A stretch of DNA of 39,290 bases, taken from Alkalicoccus daliensis. Lineage in GTDB: Bacteria; Bacillota; Bacilli; Bacillales; Salisediminibacteriaceae. The DNA lies in assembly GCF_900103955.1 (NCBI RefSeq), contig NZ_FNIL01000019.1, forward strand, positions 1-39,290, given 5' to 3'. Under the pieces are notes generated by a model. It was not told the origin of the DNA. It made no database searches and saw only the letters and a list, made by a program, of their open reading frames with translations. Of the stretch, positions 1 through 8,566 are shown piece by piece (position 1 is the stretch's first letter; each line of letters begins with the position of its first letter). Both the position numbers and the translations under genes were made by a program.

Positions 1-292
1 GCGAGATTAAGGAAGGGTCGTGCAAGTCGAAGGCGGTCGCCGTCTCCTGAAGAGAAGCACCTGTCTGGTTCCTAAAGTGTAATACATGCAGTTTGAATTG
101 GACAGAATAAACTGGTTTGGAACGTGGTTTCTGTACTCCTTTTACTCCGTAATGTTGATAGGCACGAACCCACCGTTTGATGGGAGTGACACTAGGGATC
201 AAGTATTTCTTCGCCAATAACCGGTATCCCAGCTCTCCTTGCATATACTCCTTCACAATCATTAATTTAAATTCCTCACTATACATTGTCAT
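1..292 (-). mobile_element. IS3-family transposase orfA, 5' part (truncated by window edge)
   Basis: On the minus strand an open frame starts at ATG 292 and runs off the left edge after about 97 codons. It begins MTMYSEEFKLMIVKEYMQGE and continues with a helix-turn-helix-like stretch containing VTPIKRWVRAYQHYG. This is the usual start of IS3-family OrfA proteins, which bind the element's terminal repeats. A second ATG lies two codons downstream (286). The left terminal repeat sits immediately upstream, at about 321-341. The catalytic OrfB of this copy would lie outside the window. An orfB 3' end of a same-orientation IS3-type element occurs at the opposite window edge. Family assignment is from motif recognition; the exact IS name is not known. 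Confidence 0.82.
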
Positions 293-294
293 AC

Positions 295-339
295 AAAAAC
301 ACCCCAGAAGTTAGATTTTTAACTCTAACTTCTGGGGTG
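295..339 (-). terminator. Hairpin plus U-tract upstream of transposase orfA
   Basis: Positions 300-315 and 324-339 are a perfect 16-bp inverted repeat (arm CACCCCAGAAGTTAGA) with an 8-nt loop. On the minus strand the hairpin is followed directly by five U residues and then, two bases later, by the orfA ATG at 292. It has the form of an intrinsic terminator. Its 3' arm also holds GGGGTG, the only Shine-Dalgarno-like run in front of orfA. The outer arm coincides with the IS terminal repeat. Both the terminator role and the occlusion of the ribosome site are inferred. Confidence 0.65.
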
Positions 340-385
340 CACTACCCAAGCTTCCGCCGGTAAGCGAAGGAGAACCTTATACATA
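321..385. repeat. IS left terminal repeat and outer flank, inverted copy of 38918-38985
   Basis: Read on the minus strand, this end gives a TATAAGGTTCTCC block, then CCGGCGGAAGCTTGGGTAGTG, then CACCCCAGAAGTTAGAG leading into orfA. The right-hand IS end reads almost the same on the plus strand, with TGACCCCTAAAAGTTAGAG as the inner part. The IS terminus proper is probably at about 341 (TG...). The similarity extends roughly 45 bp further outward than a normal IS3 inverted repeat. Either this element has long terminal repeats, or both copies sit in halves of a palindromic repeat. Confidence 0.7.
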
Positions 386-432
386 GCATATAATCAATAT
401 AAGAAATTCCTCACTTTATAAACACGCTGAAT

Positions 433-464
433 AGAGGCTGTGATCCGTACAGCCTCTTTTTTAT
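433..464 (+). terminator. Rho-independent terminator reading rightward
   Basis: An 8-bp stem (AGAGGCTG / CAGCCTCT, 433-440 and 450-457) is followed on the plus strand by a T-rich tract. There is no complete plus-strand gene to its left, only IS sequence. It may be left over from a gene displaced by the IS, or may act weakly on the minus strand behind the acyl-CoA dehydrogenase gene, which ends at 461. Confidence 0.6.
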
Positions 465-1603
465 TTTCCCTGCCTCCTGTGGACAATTGCTTCTTCAGCA
501 AGCAGTGAAATGACTGCGTCATCCATCGGCGGGTTATGCAGCCCCGCACGCACATCACGGTAGTAGCGCTGCAGTGGATTTTCTCTTGAAAGACTACGTG
601 CCCCGGTAATTCTCATCGCTAAATCCACGATATCTACTGCATTATTTGTCACGGTGTGCTTCGCTGCGGCAAGCTGGCCTTTCCAGAGCCGTTTTTCCTC
701 AAAAGAAGCTTCTTCAAATTTACGTGCAGTATCGTATAATACTGCTTCACTCTGCCGGTACAGCAGCTCCATCCTCCCTAGTTTTTCTCTTACGTGCGCC
801 GTATCAGAAATGGTTCCATTAAGACTGTTAGGGGAGTAACTCAAGCTGAAATCAAGCGCATATTCAAACGCCGCTTCTGCAATCCCCAGATAGCAGGCAG
901 GAATGTGCAGGAGCCAGCCATGGACTATTTCTTTTTCCGCTATCGTAAGCTCAATTTTGTGGTCAAGGGGGACCTTTACATCAGTTAACAATAAATCGTG
1001 GCTTCCTGTTCCTTTCATTGCGATAGAATCCCATGTTTCTTCTATTTCGATTCCTTCTGTATTCATCGGCACAAAAAACTGGGAGACTTCTTCTGTTTCT
1101 TCTACCGTGGCAGTTACAGCTGCAAAATCGAGTGCAGGAGCCATCGTCGTAAATGTTTTTCTGCCATTCAACACCCAAGCACCTCCGCTTTTTACTGCTG
1201 TTGTTTCAGGTTTGCCGCCTCTCGTAGGACTTCCCGTTGCTTTTTCTGTAGCAGCTGTATTAAACAATGAACCCTTCAGTGCCTGTGCACATAATTTTTC
1301 AAAATGGTCTCCTTTCCATAAGTCATAGGAGCCGGTGTGATAAATGAGGCCTACGTGCCAGCCGATCGATAACGCGGTCGCTCCATCTGCTTTTGCGAGC
1401 CGTTGCTGGAGGTGAAGCATCTCGTTTAAATCAGCTCCAAACCCTCCCAATGATTCCGGTACAGTCAGACCGGTGTAGCCGGCCTCCCTTAATAAATTCA
1501 AATTATCAAATGGGAACGTCCCGTTCTGATCGTGCCGCATTCCCGCTTCTTTTATTGTTGATTCATGCAGTTCCAGCCAATTGTATAAGTCTTTTATATT
1601 CAT
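461..1603 (-). CDS. Acyl-CoA dehydrogenase family flavoprotein (YdbM/DszC-like group)
   Basis: The 380-residue protein has the acyl-CoA dehydrogenase order. An alpha-helical N-terminal domain contains VPESLGGFGADLNEM (about 48-62). A beta middle domain contains the FAD-contacting run NTAATEKATGSPTRGG. A helical C-terminal domain ends with RYYRDVRAGLHNPPMDDAV. That C-terminal signature resembles the YdbM/DszC-type branch rather than classical fatty-acid dehydrogenases. I could not place the usual catalytic glutamate, so the substrate may not be an ordinary acyl-CoA. The start is chosen for GAGGTGAGG a few bases upstream of ATG 1603. It is a single-gene unit, divergent from the acetyltransferase gene. 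Family membership is secure; substrate is unknown. Confidence 0.85.
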   Translation of the reverse strand: MNIKDLYNWLELHESTIKEAGMRHDQNGTFPFDNLNLLREAGYTGLTVPESLGGFGADLNEMLHLQQRLAKADGATALSIGWHVGLIYHTGSYDLWKGDHFEKLCAQALKGSLFNTAATEKATGSPTRGGKPETTAVKSGGAWVLNGRKTFTTMAPALDFAAVTATVEETEEVSQFFVPMNTEGIEIEETWDSIAMKGTGSHDLLLTDVKVPLDHKIELTIAEKEIVHGWLLHIPACYLGIAEAAFEYALDFSLSYSPNSLNGTISDTAHVREKLGRMELLYRQSEAVLYDTARKFEEASFEEKRLWKGQLAAAKHTVTNNAVDIVDLAMRITGARSLSRENPLQRYYRDVRAGLHNPPMDDAVISLLAEEAIVHRRQGK

Positions 1604-1688
1604 TTCCTCACCTCATTATTTGTAGTTTGTATGATAACTCACTCCTCCGTGATAAGCTAGGAATATAAAACCTTTAGGAGGATTTTGC

Positions 1689-2243
1689 ATGACTGAAAAA
1701 GAAAAAATGATTGCCCAGCAGGAGTATAACCCGCAGGATGAGGAACTGGTAAGAGACAGATATATATGCCGGCGGATGATCAGGCAGTTCAACGATATGA
1801 ATGAAGAACATGAAATTGACAGAGCGGAAATTCTGCGGGAAATTCTCGGCGCAGCCGGCACCAATATTTACGTCGAATCCAACTTCCGGGTGGACTACGG
1901 CTATAACGTGCATGTCGGAAAAAACTTTTATGCGAACTTTGACTGTATCCTTCTTGATGCCGCTCCAATTCATATTGGAGATAACTGCAAGCTCGCACCC
2001 GGCGCTCATATTTACACTGCCACACACCCCTTAAATCCCGAAAAGAGAGCTTCCGGTATTGAAACTGCAAAATCAGTGAAGATAGGAAACGATGTGTGGA
2101 TTGGCGGTGGAGCCATTATCAACCCAGGCGTTACCATCGGAGACGAGGCAGTTATAGCGTCCGGTTCCGTAGTAACAAAAGATATTGAGAGCCGGACGGT
2201 AGTCGCGGGAAATCCTGCCCGCCCCATAAAAAACGTATATTAA
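1689..2243 (+). CDS. maa: Maltose/galactoside O-acetyltransferase (hexapeptide-repeat family)
   Basis: This 184-residue enzyme transfers acetyl from acetyl-CoA to sugar hydroxyls. The first 60 residues form the Mac helical domain. A left-handed beta-helix follows, built from hexapeptide repeats such as VHVGKN, IHIGDN, VKIGND and VTIGDE. The catalytic histidine is in YTATHPL. The C-terminal AGNPARPIKNVY is typical of the maltose O-acetyltransferase (Maa) subgroup. Length matches the family. AGGAGG lies eight bases upstream of ATG 1689, and a strong terminator follows the stop, so the gene is a stand-alone unit. The physiological sugar is not certain for any Maa homologue. Confidence 0.9.
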   Translation: MTEKEKMIAQQEYNPQDEELVRDRYICRRMIRQFNDMNEEHEIDRAEILREILGAAGTNIYVESNFRVDYGYNVHVGKNFYANFDCILLDAAPIHIGDNCKLAPGAHIYTATHPLNPEKRASGIETAKSVKIGNDVWIGGGAIINPGVTIGDEAVIASGSVVTKDIESRTVVAGNPARPIKNVY

Positions 2244-2253
2244 TTTTTAAAGA

Positions 2254-2284
2254 AGAGGAGGCAGTCGTGCTCCTCTTTTTATTT
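2254..2284 (+). terminator. Terminator after maa
   Basis: Stem AGAGGAG / CTCCTCT (2254-2260, 2270-2276) with a 9-nt loop, followed by TTTTTATTTT on the plus strand. Confidence 0.85.
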
Positions 2285-2540
2285 TACTGCAATAAGCACT
2301 TCTCCCCCCACCTTCCTTGATCCCCATTTTTCAGATGAATATATTTTCCTGTTATGCAAACAATTAATTTACATTAATGCCTTTCTTTTTCCTTCATTCA
2401 TGAAATGTATGTATATAGATTAATAAAACACAGGACTATTGTTACCTTTATTTCTTCCAGAAATAATTCTTATTACCTTTCTATCTAATAAAGAATATAC
2501 TTATAACGATTCCATATTAGATTGAATTTCGGAGGCCGTC

Positions 2541-5500
2541 ATGAAAATTATTTCAGGTATTATTATTCTTATTATTGCAGGCACAGCACCGCTTCTTTTC
2601 TGGTTATTTCAAGAGGAGAGAGAGCTTACAGTAAGCGTGATAGATAAAACAGTTCCCACAGAATCTTACCGGGAACACCAAAGTGTTCACTGGCTGTTAA
2701 ATCATCATAAATATACAGCTGAGGGCAGTTATGATGCCTCCAGTGATTATTACGGTTTCCATCCGGATGAAAGCAGTGAAACCTACGAAATAAAAGAACT
2801 TCCTGCATCTTATGAAGATACAGATCTTATTTATGTAACAGATACATATGGCGTTTATGAAGAAGACCTCCCATGGACAGAAGAAACATCTGACGGGCCG
2901 CCCGAGCTGATTTACGGCGGCTGGACAGAAGAGGAATGGCAGGCTGTAAACCGGGCAGTAGAAACTACTACTACAGACCTGGTGATGGAGTTCAACACGT
3001 TTGCTTCGCCTACATCTGAAGCAGTACGCACAGAAATTCTGGATCGTCTCCAATTAACCTGGGAAGGGTGGACAGGCCGTCATTTTGAAGACCTCTCCCC
3101 TGAAGCTGAAGAAGTAGCACCGTGGCTTATTTCCCGGTATGAAGAAGCAAACGGCGAGTGGAATTTTGATGGACCCGGCTATGCTCTCGTAAATGATCTG
3201 ACCGAGGAAATTGCTGTGCTGCCGGTAAATGAAGAGTATTTTACAGAAGATAATATTTCTCTCGCATTTACGGAAAACGGCCAGGAAATGTTCAATTTGG
3301 AGGACAGTCCTTCCTATCCTTACTGGTTTGATATAGTAACACCGGAGTCTGAAGAACAAATCCTCGCTTCTTATGAGTGGCATTTGACTGAAGCTGGTGC
3401 CGATGTGCTGGATGAATATAACATTCCTGCTTCCTTCCCAGCAGTACTGCATCACGAAGTCACCGGTTCTCAAATTTACTATTTTGCCGGGGATTTTGTT
3501 GATATAGAAGATGCACCCGGATTTTATCAATATGGAGGATACGCGGCGTTAAAGTCATTGATTACACCCGAGTCGATATATCCTGAATCCAGCTTTTTCT
3601 GGAATACTGTCAGCCCTATGTTAAAAGTAATCTTCGCTGAAGCTTCCTCCGACGAAAATGAAGCGTGGCAGATGCCGATGGAAATAACACAGGCATCGTC
3701 CGCGGATATTTCTTATTCTTCACGCGTAGCTGAAGATCATTTTGAGGTTTATCAGGACGGTGAATGGGTGGAGCTTCCCATCAAAGGAGTAAATATGGGA
3801 ATGGCCAAGCCTGGTTATGCTCCCGGGGAAGCAGCGATTACAAGAGCAGAGTACAGACGCTGGTTTGAACAAATTGGCGAAATGAATGCCAATACGATTC
3901 GAAACTATACGCTCCATCCCCCTGCTTTTTATGAAGAACTGCTCTCTTATAACCTGGAAGCAGAAGAACCTTTATATTTGTTTCACGGTGTATGGATTGA
4001 CGAGGAACCGCTGGAAAAAACGCGGGATGCTTTCACACCGGAAATCATAGAGAAATTCGAAAAAGAAATGCTGACAGTCGCCGATGTAATTCACGGCAAT
4101 GCACAAGTAGAACAGGTTCCTGGGCATGCCTACGGTAACTATCAGGCGGACATCTCCCCCTACGTTATCGGATGGATCATCGGAATAGAGTGGTACCCGG
4201 TGATGGTTGATAATATGCTGACAGAGTATCCTGATCTCGGCGACTACGACGGAAAATATATTTACACAGAAGACGCCGATCCAATGGAATACTGGCTGGC
4301 AGAACGGCTCGATACTTTATTCACCTATGAAAAAGAAGAGTATGCAAGCATGCGCCCTCTCAGCTTTACAAACTGGGTAACGACAGATAATCTGGACCAT
4401 CCGGCCGAACCTTCTGAACAGGAGGATATGGCAGTAGTTGATCCGAATCATATTCATACAAAAGAAGATGCAGAGGCAGTAGGAATGTTCGCTTCTTATC
4501 ACGTATATCCATATTATCCTGATTTTCTGAATCTGGAAGAGGAGTACCTCGAATATGAAGATCACCGCGGCAATCCAAACAGCTATGCAGGTTACTTGAA
4601 CGACCTGGAAGAATCTCACGAGCTGCCGATACTTGTTGCTGAATTTGGAATTCCAGCCTCACGCGGACGTACCCACAGCAATCCCTATGGCTGGGATCAG
4701 GGATTTATTTCCGAGCAGCAGCAGGGGGAAATTGTTTCCTATTTATATGAGGTAATAGAAGCGGAAGGAATGCTCGGCGGACTTGTATTTACCTGGCAGG
4801 ATGAATGGTTTAAGCGGACCTGGAATACAATGGATTATGATGATCCTTACCGCCGTCCCTACTGGTCCAATGCGCAGACAAATGAGCAGCAGTTTGGGCT
4901 GTTAAGCTTCGACCTGCATAAAGTGAGGATCAACGGTGAAGATGACTGGGCAGAAGGAACTGTGCTTGCCGAAAACAGCTCCGGAGATTTAAAAGAACTT
5001 ACTGTTGATCATGACGAACGGTATTTATATGTAAAATATACCGGTGAATTCAGTGCAGAGGATGAAGTAGTCACCCATTTCAGTATACGTCCAGGGGAAG
5101 GCGTGAATGTAGGCGGCTTCGGAGCTGACTTCCGCCTCACACTGGCAGAAGATTCTGGTGAAATGGAAATAGCCGGAGACTATGACACTTTTTACTTTGA
5201 TTATGAAGACTCACTTCCTGAGGATGAAAGAACTTCTCCGGAAGATCTGGAGGAAACGTTCCATCCTATCCGCCTGGCACTGAACAAAGAAATTACCCGC
5301 CCGGATACAGGAGAAGTTCTGCCGTTTGAATATGATCGGACAGGAATTTTTCAGGAGGGAATTGCAGACCCTTCCCATGAAGACTATAATTCTCTAAATG
5401 ATTACGTTTTTAATGCAGAAAATGATATTATTGAAGTCCGTATTCCCTGGATGTTATTCAACGCGAAAGATCCAAGTCTGAAAGGTTTTATAGGTGAAAT

Positions 5501-5693
5501 GGAGGAAGACTGGTCTGAAAGCTTCATGAAAATAGACCAGATTGAAATGCAGGTTTCGTTAATGCGTAACGGAGAAACATTGGAGGAGCTCTTCCCTGCC
5601 GATGGTTATACATGGGAAGATTGGGATATTCCTGAACACACAGAAAGATTAAAAGAATCTTATTATATTCTCCAGGAAGCATTTGAAGAGTAA
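2541..5693 (+). CDS. Large membrane-anchored acidic protein with GH-A-like (TIM-barrel) domain
   Basis: The 1050-residue product starts with one hydrophobic segment (residues 2-22, no lipobox) and is then predicted extracellular. Residues about 20-400 are highly acidic and not assignable. A barrel-like domain begins near 415 with GVNMGMAKPGYAP. It contains WIIGIEWYP (Glu about 550) and PILVAEFGIPAS (Glu about 701), then GLVFTWQDEWF. This pattern fits the acid/base and nucleophile strands of retaining clan GH-A glycosidases. From about 815 on, a beta-rich tail resembles DOMON/CBM9-like sugar-binding modules. The strong Asp/Glu bias fits a protein working in a salty exterior. RBS CGGAGG precedes ATG. 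It is followed by a TSUP permease gene 69 bp downstream. The catalytic role is inferred; the substrate, probably a polysaccharide, is unknown. Confidence 0.62.
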   Translation: MKIISGIIILIIAGTAPLLFWLFQEERELTVSVIDKTVPTESYREHQSVHWLLNHHKYTAEGSYDASSDYYGFHPDESSETYEIKELPASYEDTDLIYVTDTYGVYEEDLPWTEETSDGPPELIYGGWTEEEWQAVNRAVETTTTDLVMEFNTFASPTSEAVRTEILDRLQLTWEGWTGRHFEDLSPEAEEVAPWLISRYEEANGEWNFDGPGYALVNDLTEEIAVLPVNEEYFTEDNISLAFTENGQEMFNLEDSPSYPYWFDIVTPESEEQILASYEWHLTEAGADVLDEYNIPASFPAVLHHEVTGSQIYYFAGDFVDIEDAPGFYQYGGYAALKSLITPESIYPESSFFWNTVSPMLKVIFAEASSDENEAWQMPMEITQASSADISYSSRVAEDHFEVYQDGEWVELPIKGVNMGMAKPGYAPGEAAITRAEYRRWFEQIGEMNANTIRNYTLHPPAFYEELLSYNLEAEEPLYLFHGVWIDEEPLEKTRDAFTPEIIEKFEKEMLTVADVIHGNAQVEQVPGHAYGNYQADISPYVIGWIIGIEWYPVMVDNMLTEYPDLGDYDGKYIYTEDADPMEYWLAERLDTLFTYEKEEYASMRPLSFTNWVTTDNLDHPAEPSEQEDMAVVDPNHIHTKEDAEAVGMFASYHVYPYYPDFLNLEEEYLEYEDHRGNPNSYAGYLNDLEESHELPILVAEFGIPASRGRTHSNPYGWDQGFISEQQQGEIVSYLYEVIEAEGMLGGLVFTWQDEWFKRTWNTMDYDDPYRRPYWSNAQTNEQQFGLLSFDLHKVRINGEDDWAEGTVLAENSSGDLKELTVDHDERYLYVKYTGEFSAEDEVVTHFSIRPGEGVNVGGFGADFRLTLAEDSGEMEIAGDYDTFYFDYEDSLPEDERTSPEDLEETFHPIRLALNKEITRPDTGEVLPFEYDRTGIFQEGIADPSHEDYNSLNDYVFNAENDIIEVRIPWMLFNAKDPSLKGFIGEMEEDWSESFMKIDQIEMQVSLMRNGETLEELFPADGYTWEDWDIPEHTERLKESYYILQEAFEE

Positions 5694-5762
5694 ATGCTGT
5701 GCAATAAGGAGAACTCTTCAAGAAATTTCTTCATCGTTTTTGCAAGATAAGGGAGGGTTTGG

Positions 5763-6509
5763 ATGGATTTAAACTTAACCGCACTGCTTATCGTTATCGG
5801 CTGCGGACTGCTTATTGGTATTTCAAAAACAGGACTGCCGACATTGGGAATTTTTGTTGTTGCGGTTATGGCGACTGTTTTTCCGGCAAGAGAATCCATT
5901 GGAATTGTCCTCCCCATGCTGATTATTGCAGATATCGTCGCCGTTACTTATTATCGGAGAAATGCTGACTGGGCAACGCTGTTCCGATTAATTCCCTGGG
6001 TAAGCGGCGGGCTGCTTCTCGGATTTTTGTTTTTGTTTTTTATCGATACAAGCCGGGCGATCGAAATTGCTTTAGGAATTATCGTCATTTCAATGGTCCT
6101 GCTGCAGATCCGCAACAGCCTGGTGAAAAATAAAAAAGCGAGCGGAGACTATTCCACTGTTTTTCTTGTTTTCATCGGCACGCTTGCCGGGTTTACTACA
6201 ATGATTGGAAACGCAGCCGGTCCGGTAATGGCTATATTTCTGCTTGCTGCCGGCCTGCAGAAGCGGGCTTTTATTGGAACAGGAGCATGGTTCTTTCTCG
6301 CAGTCAATTTAATCAAAGTTCCTTTGTACAGTTCTCTCGGATTAATTACTGCCGATACCCTTATTCTGAACGCCTGGATGATCCCCGCGATTTTAATCGG
6401 GACATGGATTGGCATCCGCCTGCTGCAGCATATTCCGCAGAAATGGTTTAATTACTCTATTTTGATTCTCGCACTGCTCGGAGGGATCCGTTTATTTATT
6501 GGTGCATAG
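5763..6509 (+). CDS. TSUP-family (TauE/SafE) anion permease
   Basis: The 248-residue protein is almost entirely hydrophobic with about eight membrane segments arranged as two repeats. The repeat signatures are GISKTGLPTLGIF near residue 20 and GTLAGFTTMIGNAAGPVMA near 140. This is the sulfite exporter TauE/SafE (TSUP) family, whose members move sulfite, sulfonates, sulfoacetate or other organic anions. GGGAGGG lies just upstream of ATG. The stop is only 66 bp from the nei start, with no terminator between, so co-transcription is possible. It is far from the sulfate locus at 28-37 kb, so a role in sulfur export is possible but not shown. Confidence 0.88.
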   Translation: MDLNLTALLIVIGCGLLIGISKTGLPTLGIFVVAVMATVFPARESIGIVLPMLIIADIVAVTYYRRNADWATLFRLIPWVSGGLLLGFLFLFFIDTSRAIEIALGIIVISMVLLQIRNSLVKNKKASGDYSTVFLVFIGTLAGFTTMIGNAAGPVMAIFLLAAGLQKRAFIGTGAWFFLAVNLIKVPLYSSLGLITADTLILNAWMIPAILIGTWIGIRLLQHIPQKWFNYSILILALLGGIRLFIGA

Positions 6510-6575
6510 TATTTGTTATTTTCTGCAGAATATCATAAACTCTTTACAGATTTTGCGGAGAGGAGACAACTTTAT

Positions 6576-7397
6576 ATGCCGGAAGGACCCGAAATCCGCA
6601 AAGCAGCGGATCAAGTAGAAAAAGCATTAAAAGGAAAAAAGGCAATCGATGTTTATTTTGGGCTGGAACGACTGGAAGGCTATGAGGAAGTGCTTACTGG
6701 AGCAGAAGTCACTGGTGTAGATACGAAAGGGAAAGCGATGCTGACAAGGTTTGATAATGGCTATACGGTATATTCACATAATCAATTGTATGGAAAATGG
6801 ATCATCCGTAATGCTTATAATTATCCGAAAACAAACCGACAGCTGCGCTTTGCTGTGCACAATGAGAAAAAATCAGCCCTTCTCTACAGCGCTTCGGAAA
6901 TAGAAGTACTGCCGGACGAAGAAGTAGCATCGCACCCTTTTATTGAAAAAGCAGGACCTGATGTATTCAGTGAAACAGTGACAGCTGATATGCTTTATGA
7001 TCGTTTTCATGAAAAACGTTTTTATAAACGGAAATGGGCGGGTCTTCTACTGGACCAGTCTTTTGTGGCTGGCATCGGAAACTATCTGAGAAGTGAAATT
7101 CTTTATACAGCCAGAATCCATCCACAGCTTCGTCCTGCCGATACCTCAGAAGCCTCTCTCAGAAAAGCTGCACAGTTTATTATAGACCTGATGTGGCAGT
7201 CCTATCATCACAAAGGAATTACGACAGACCTGGACCTTGCGGAGAAACTAAAAAAAGAAGGAAAACCCCGCCGTGATTACAGACACTGGGTTTTCTCCAG
7301 GGAAGACAAGAGCTGCTTTATCTGCGGCACCCCAATCACGAAGATCCAGGCAGGTTCCAGACGGCTGTACTACTGCGAGGAGTGCCAGAAAGTTTAA
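6576..7397 (+). CDS. nei: Endonuclease VIII (oxidised-pyrimidine DNA glycosylase/AP lyase)
   Basis: The frame is open from 6513, but the protein must start at ATG 6576 because members of the Fpg/Nei family use Pro2 as the Schiff-base nucleophile. That start gives MPEGPEIRKAADQVEKALKG (273 residues) and has AGAGGAG upstream. Nei-specific runs include YSHNQLYGKW, LLYSASEIE, GPDVFSE, AGLLLDQSFVAGIGNYLRSE (H2TH domain) and a C-terminal zinc finger with CFICG and CEEC. The enzyme removes oxidised bases and nicks the strand. Resemblance to E. coli Nei is strong along the whole length. The upstream neighbour is the TSUP gene. Confidence 0.95.
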   Translation: MPEGPEIRKAADQVEKALKGKKAIDVYFGLERLEGYEEVLTGAEVTGVDTKGKAMLTRFDNGYTVYSHNQLYGKWIIRNAYNYPKTNRQLRFAVHNEKKSALLYSASEIEVLPDEEVASHPFIEKAGPDVFSETVTADMLYDRFHEKRFYKRKWAGLLLDQSFVAGIGNYLRSEILYTARIHPQLRPADTSEASLRKAAQFIIDLMWQSYHHKGITTDLDLAEKLKKEGKPRRDYRHWVFSREDKSCFICGTPITKIQAGSRRLYYCEECQKV

Positions 7398-7435
7398 ATG
7401 GAATTTTTGCATATCATAAACTTCCCTCACATAAA

Positions 7436-7480
7436 GAGCCCCTTTCCTCATTAGTTATTATGAGGAAAGGGGCTCTTTTA
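7436..7480 (+). terminator. Bidirectional terminator between nei and the Usp-like gene
   Basis: A perfect 15-bp stem (GAGCCCCTTTCCTCA and its complement, 7436-7450 / 7461-7475) with a 10-nt loop and TTTT on the plus side. It lies between convergent genes and can serve both. Confidence 0.9.
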
Positions 7481-7528
7481 ATACGTCTGTTGATTAGCCT
7501 ATATTATTTAAATGGCATCTCGTGTTTT

Positions 7529-8188
7529 CTATTTAAAAAACTCATCCAAATTCTCTGTATGATGAGAGTGCACTTCTCCTTCCGTCACCCGCAGGACAAA
7601 TGGTTCCTCTCCTACATTCACCTTTAATAATCCTGTCATAAAGTCGGTGTGCAGATTCTGGTAGAACACTCCGCGGTAAGCAGGTACACCCGGCTCATCC
7701 AACGTCATTTTATAAGTATTATTTTCTTTTAGTAAATACCCTGTAATACCTTTACCGTAATCAGATTCTGAAGACGCAGATGACTTTTTCACTTTGTAAA
7801 TTGTTACATCTACTTCATCCAATTCATGAAAAAGCTCATTTACCAGAGAGCCCCGGATCAATAAGTCCCACCGGCTTCTTACAGCCTGTCCCAGAATAAT
7901 ATGCTGCACATCGTTGGCCCGAGCTACTTCCCCTATTACTTCACTCACTCTCTGGCCGGACTTTAAAGGATGGAAAATCATCGTAGCTCTGTATTTATCG
8001 GCCCATTGCTGAATCTCGTCCCGTTCTTCCTCTCTGCTGATATCTTCTTCGGATTCCGGTCTGTAGACATGCAGTACGATACATTCACTTTTAAAAGCCT
8101 TTTTCTCCTGTTCTCCCCGTTCAATAAGTTCTTTCGCATTTTTATAGTTGGAGACACATATTAAAATATTATCTTTTTTCTCAAGCAT
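7529..8188 (-). CDS. UspA/KdpD-like universal stress domain protein
   Basis: The frame is open up to 8209, but ATG 8188 has AGGAGG eight bases upstream and gives MLEKKDNILICVSNYKNA (219 residues). Residues 8-140 resemble the UspA-type domain found in KdpD and solo stress proteins. It has an N-terminal beta strand ILICVS, a LHVYRPES strand, and HIILGQAVRSRWDLLIRGSL near residue 110, where the nucleotide-binding G-x9-G(S/T) motif is usually found. The last 75 residues form a separate, unassigned domain with a VHSHH cluster at the end. The gene is flanked by terminators on both sides. A stress or nucleotide-sensing role is inferred from the family. Confidence 0.68.
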   Translation of the reverse strand: MLEKKDNILICVSNYKNAKELIERGEQEKKAFKSECIVLHVYRPESEEDISREEERDEIQQWADKYRATMIFHPLKSGQRVSEVIGEVARANDVQHIILGQAVRSRWDLLIRGSLVNELFHELDEVDVTIYKVKKSSASSESDYGKGITGYLLKENNTYKMTLDEPGVPAYRGVFYQNLHTDFMTGLLKVNVGEEPFVLRVTEGEVHSHHTENLDEFFK

Positions 8189-8273
8189 GCTCTTCCCTCC
8201 TGACCCCATATTCTTTAAAATTATTTATCTATTAGTTCAGTTTCGACAGTTGTCCCCTCATTCCTGCTTTCAT

Positions 8274-8308
8274 TCAGCAAAAACCGTGCTGAATTATCTC
8301 AGCACGGT
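8274..8308 (-). terminator. Terminator after the DUF2188 gene
   Basis: Stem ACCGTGCTGA / TCAGCACGGT (8283-8292, 8299-8308) with a 6-nt loop. On the minus strand it is followed by a run of U residues, just downstream of the DUF2188 stop codon. Confidence 0.85.
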
Positions 8309-8314
8309 TCCGAA

Positions 8315-8515
8315 TTAATTGAAATCCCGTTCTTCTTCCACTTCCATCTTATTATTGTAAATTAATAGACGGGCTGGGGATTTTTCTTTTGCCATCTGCT
8401 CTGCGTGTGCAATTGCTTCATCTTTCTGGTCAAAAGACGTTTCAGGCGCTACGTCTTCAATTTTTACCATCCATTCGGTAACATCTTTGTTTGGTCTTAC
8501 AGAATATTCCTTCAT
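8315..8515 (-). CDS. DUF2188 family small protein
   Basis: The 66-residue protein MKEYSVRPNKDVTEWMVKIE... has the DUF2188 pattern. A strand pair with a central tryptophan (W15) is followed by a helix with FDQKDEAIAHAEQMAKE and a strand ARLLIYN. No biochemical role is known to me. GAGGAG lies upstream of ATG 8515. The gene is divergent from the SDR gene, and both have sigmaB-like promoters of the same design, which suggests a general-stress role (inference). Confidence 0.85.
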   Translation of the reverse strand: MKEYSVRPNKDVTEWMVKIEDVAPETSFDQKDEAIAHAEQMAKEKSPARLLIYNNKMEVEEERDFN

Positions 8516-8566
8516 TTTAACACATCTCCTCTTTCCAGAGTTTTAATTCTTTGCTATACAAAACTA

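Noticed and set aside
5759-5968. 69-codon plus-strand frame overlapping the TSUP gene
   Set aside because: It is an out-of-frame shadow of the permease gene, which has the ribosome site and membrane pattern.
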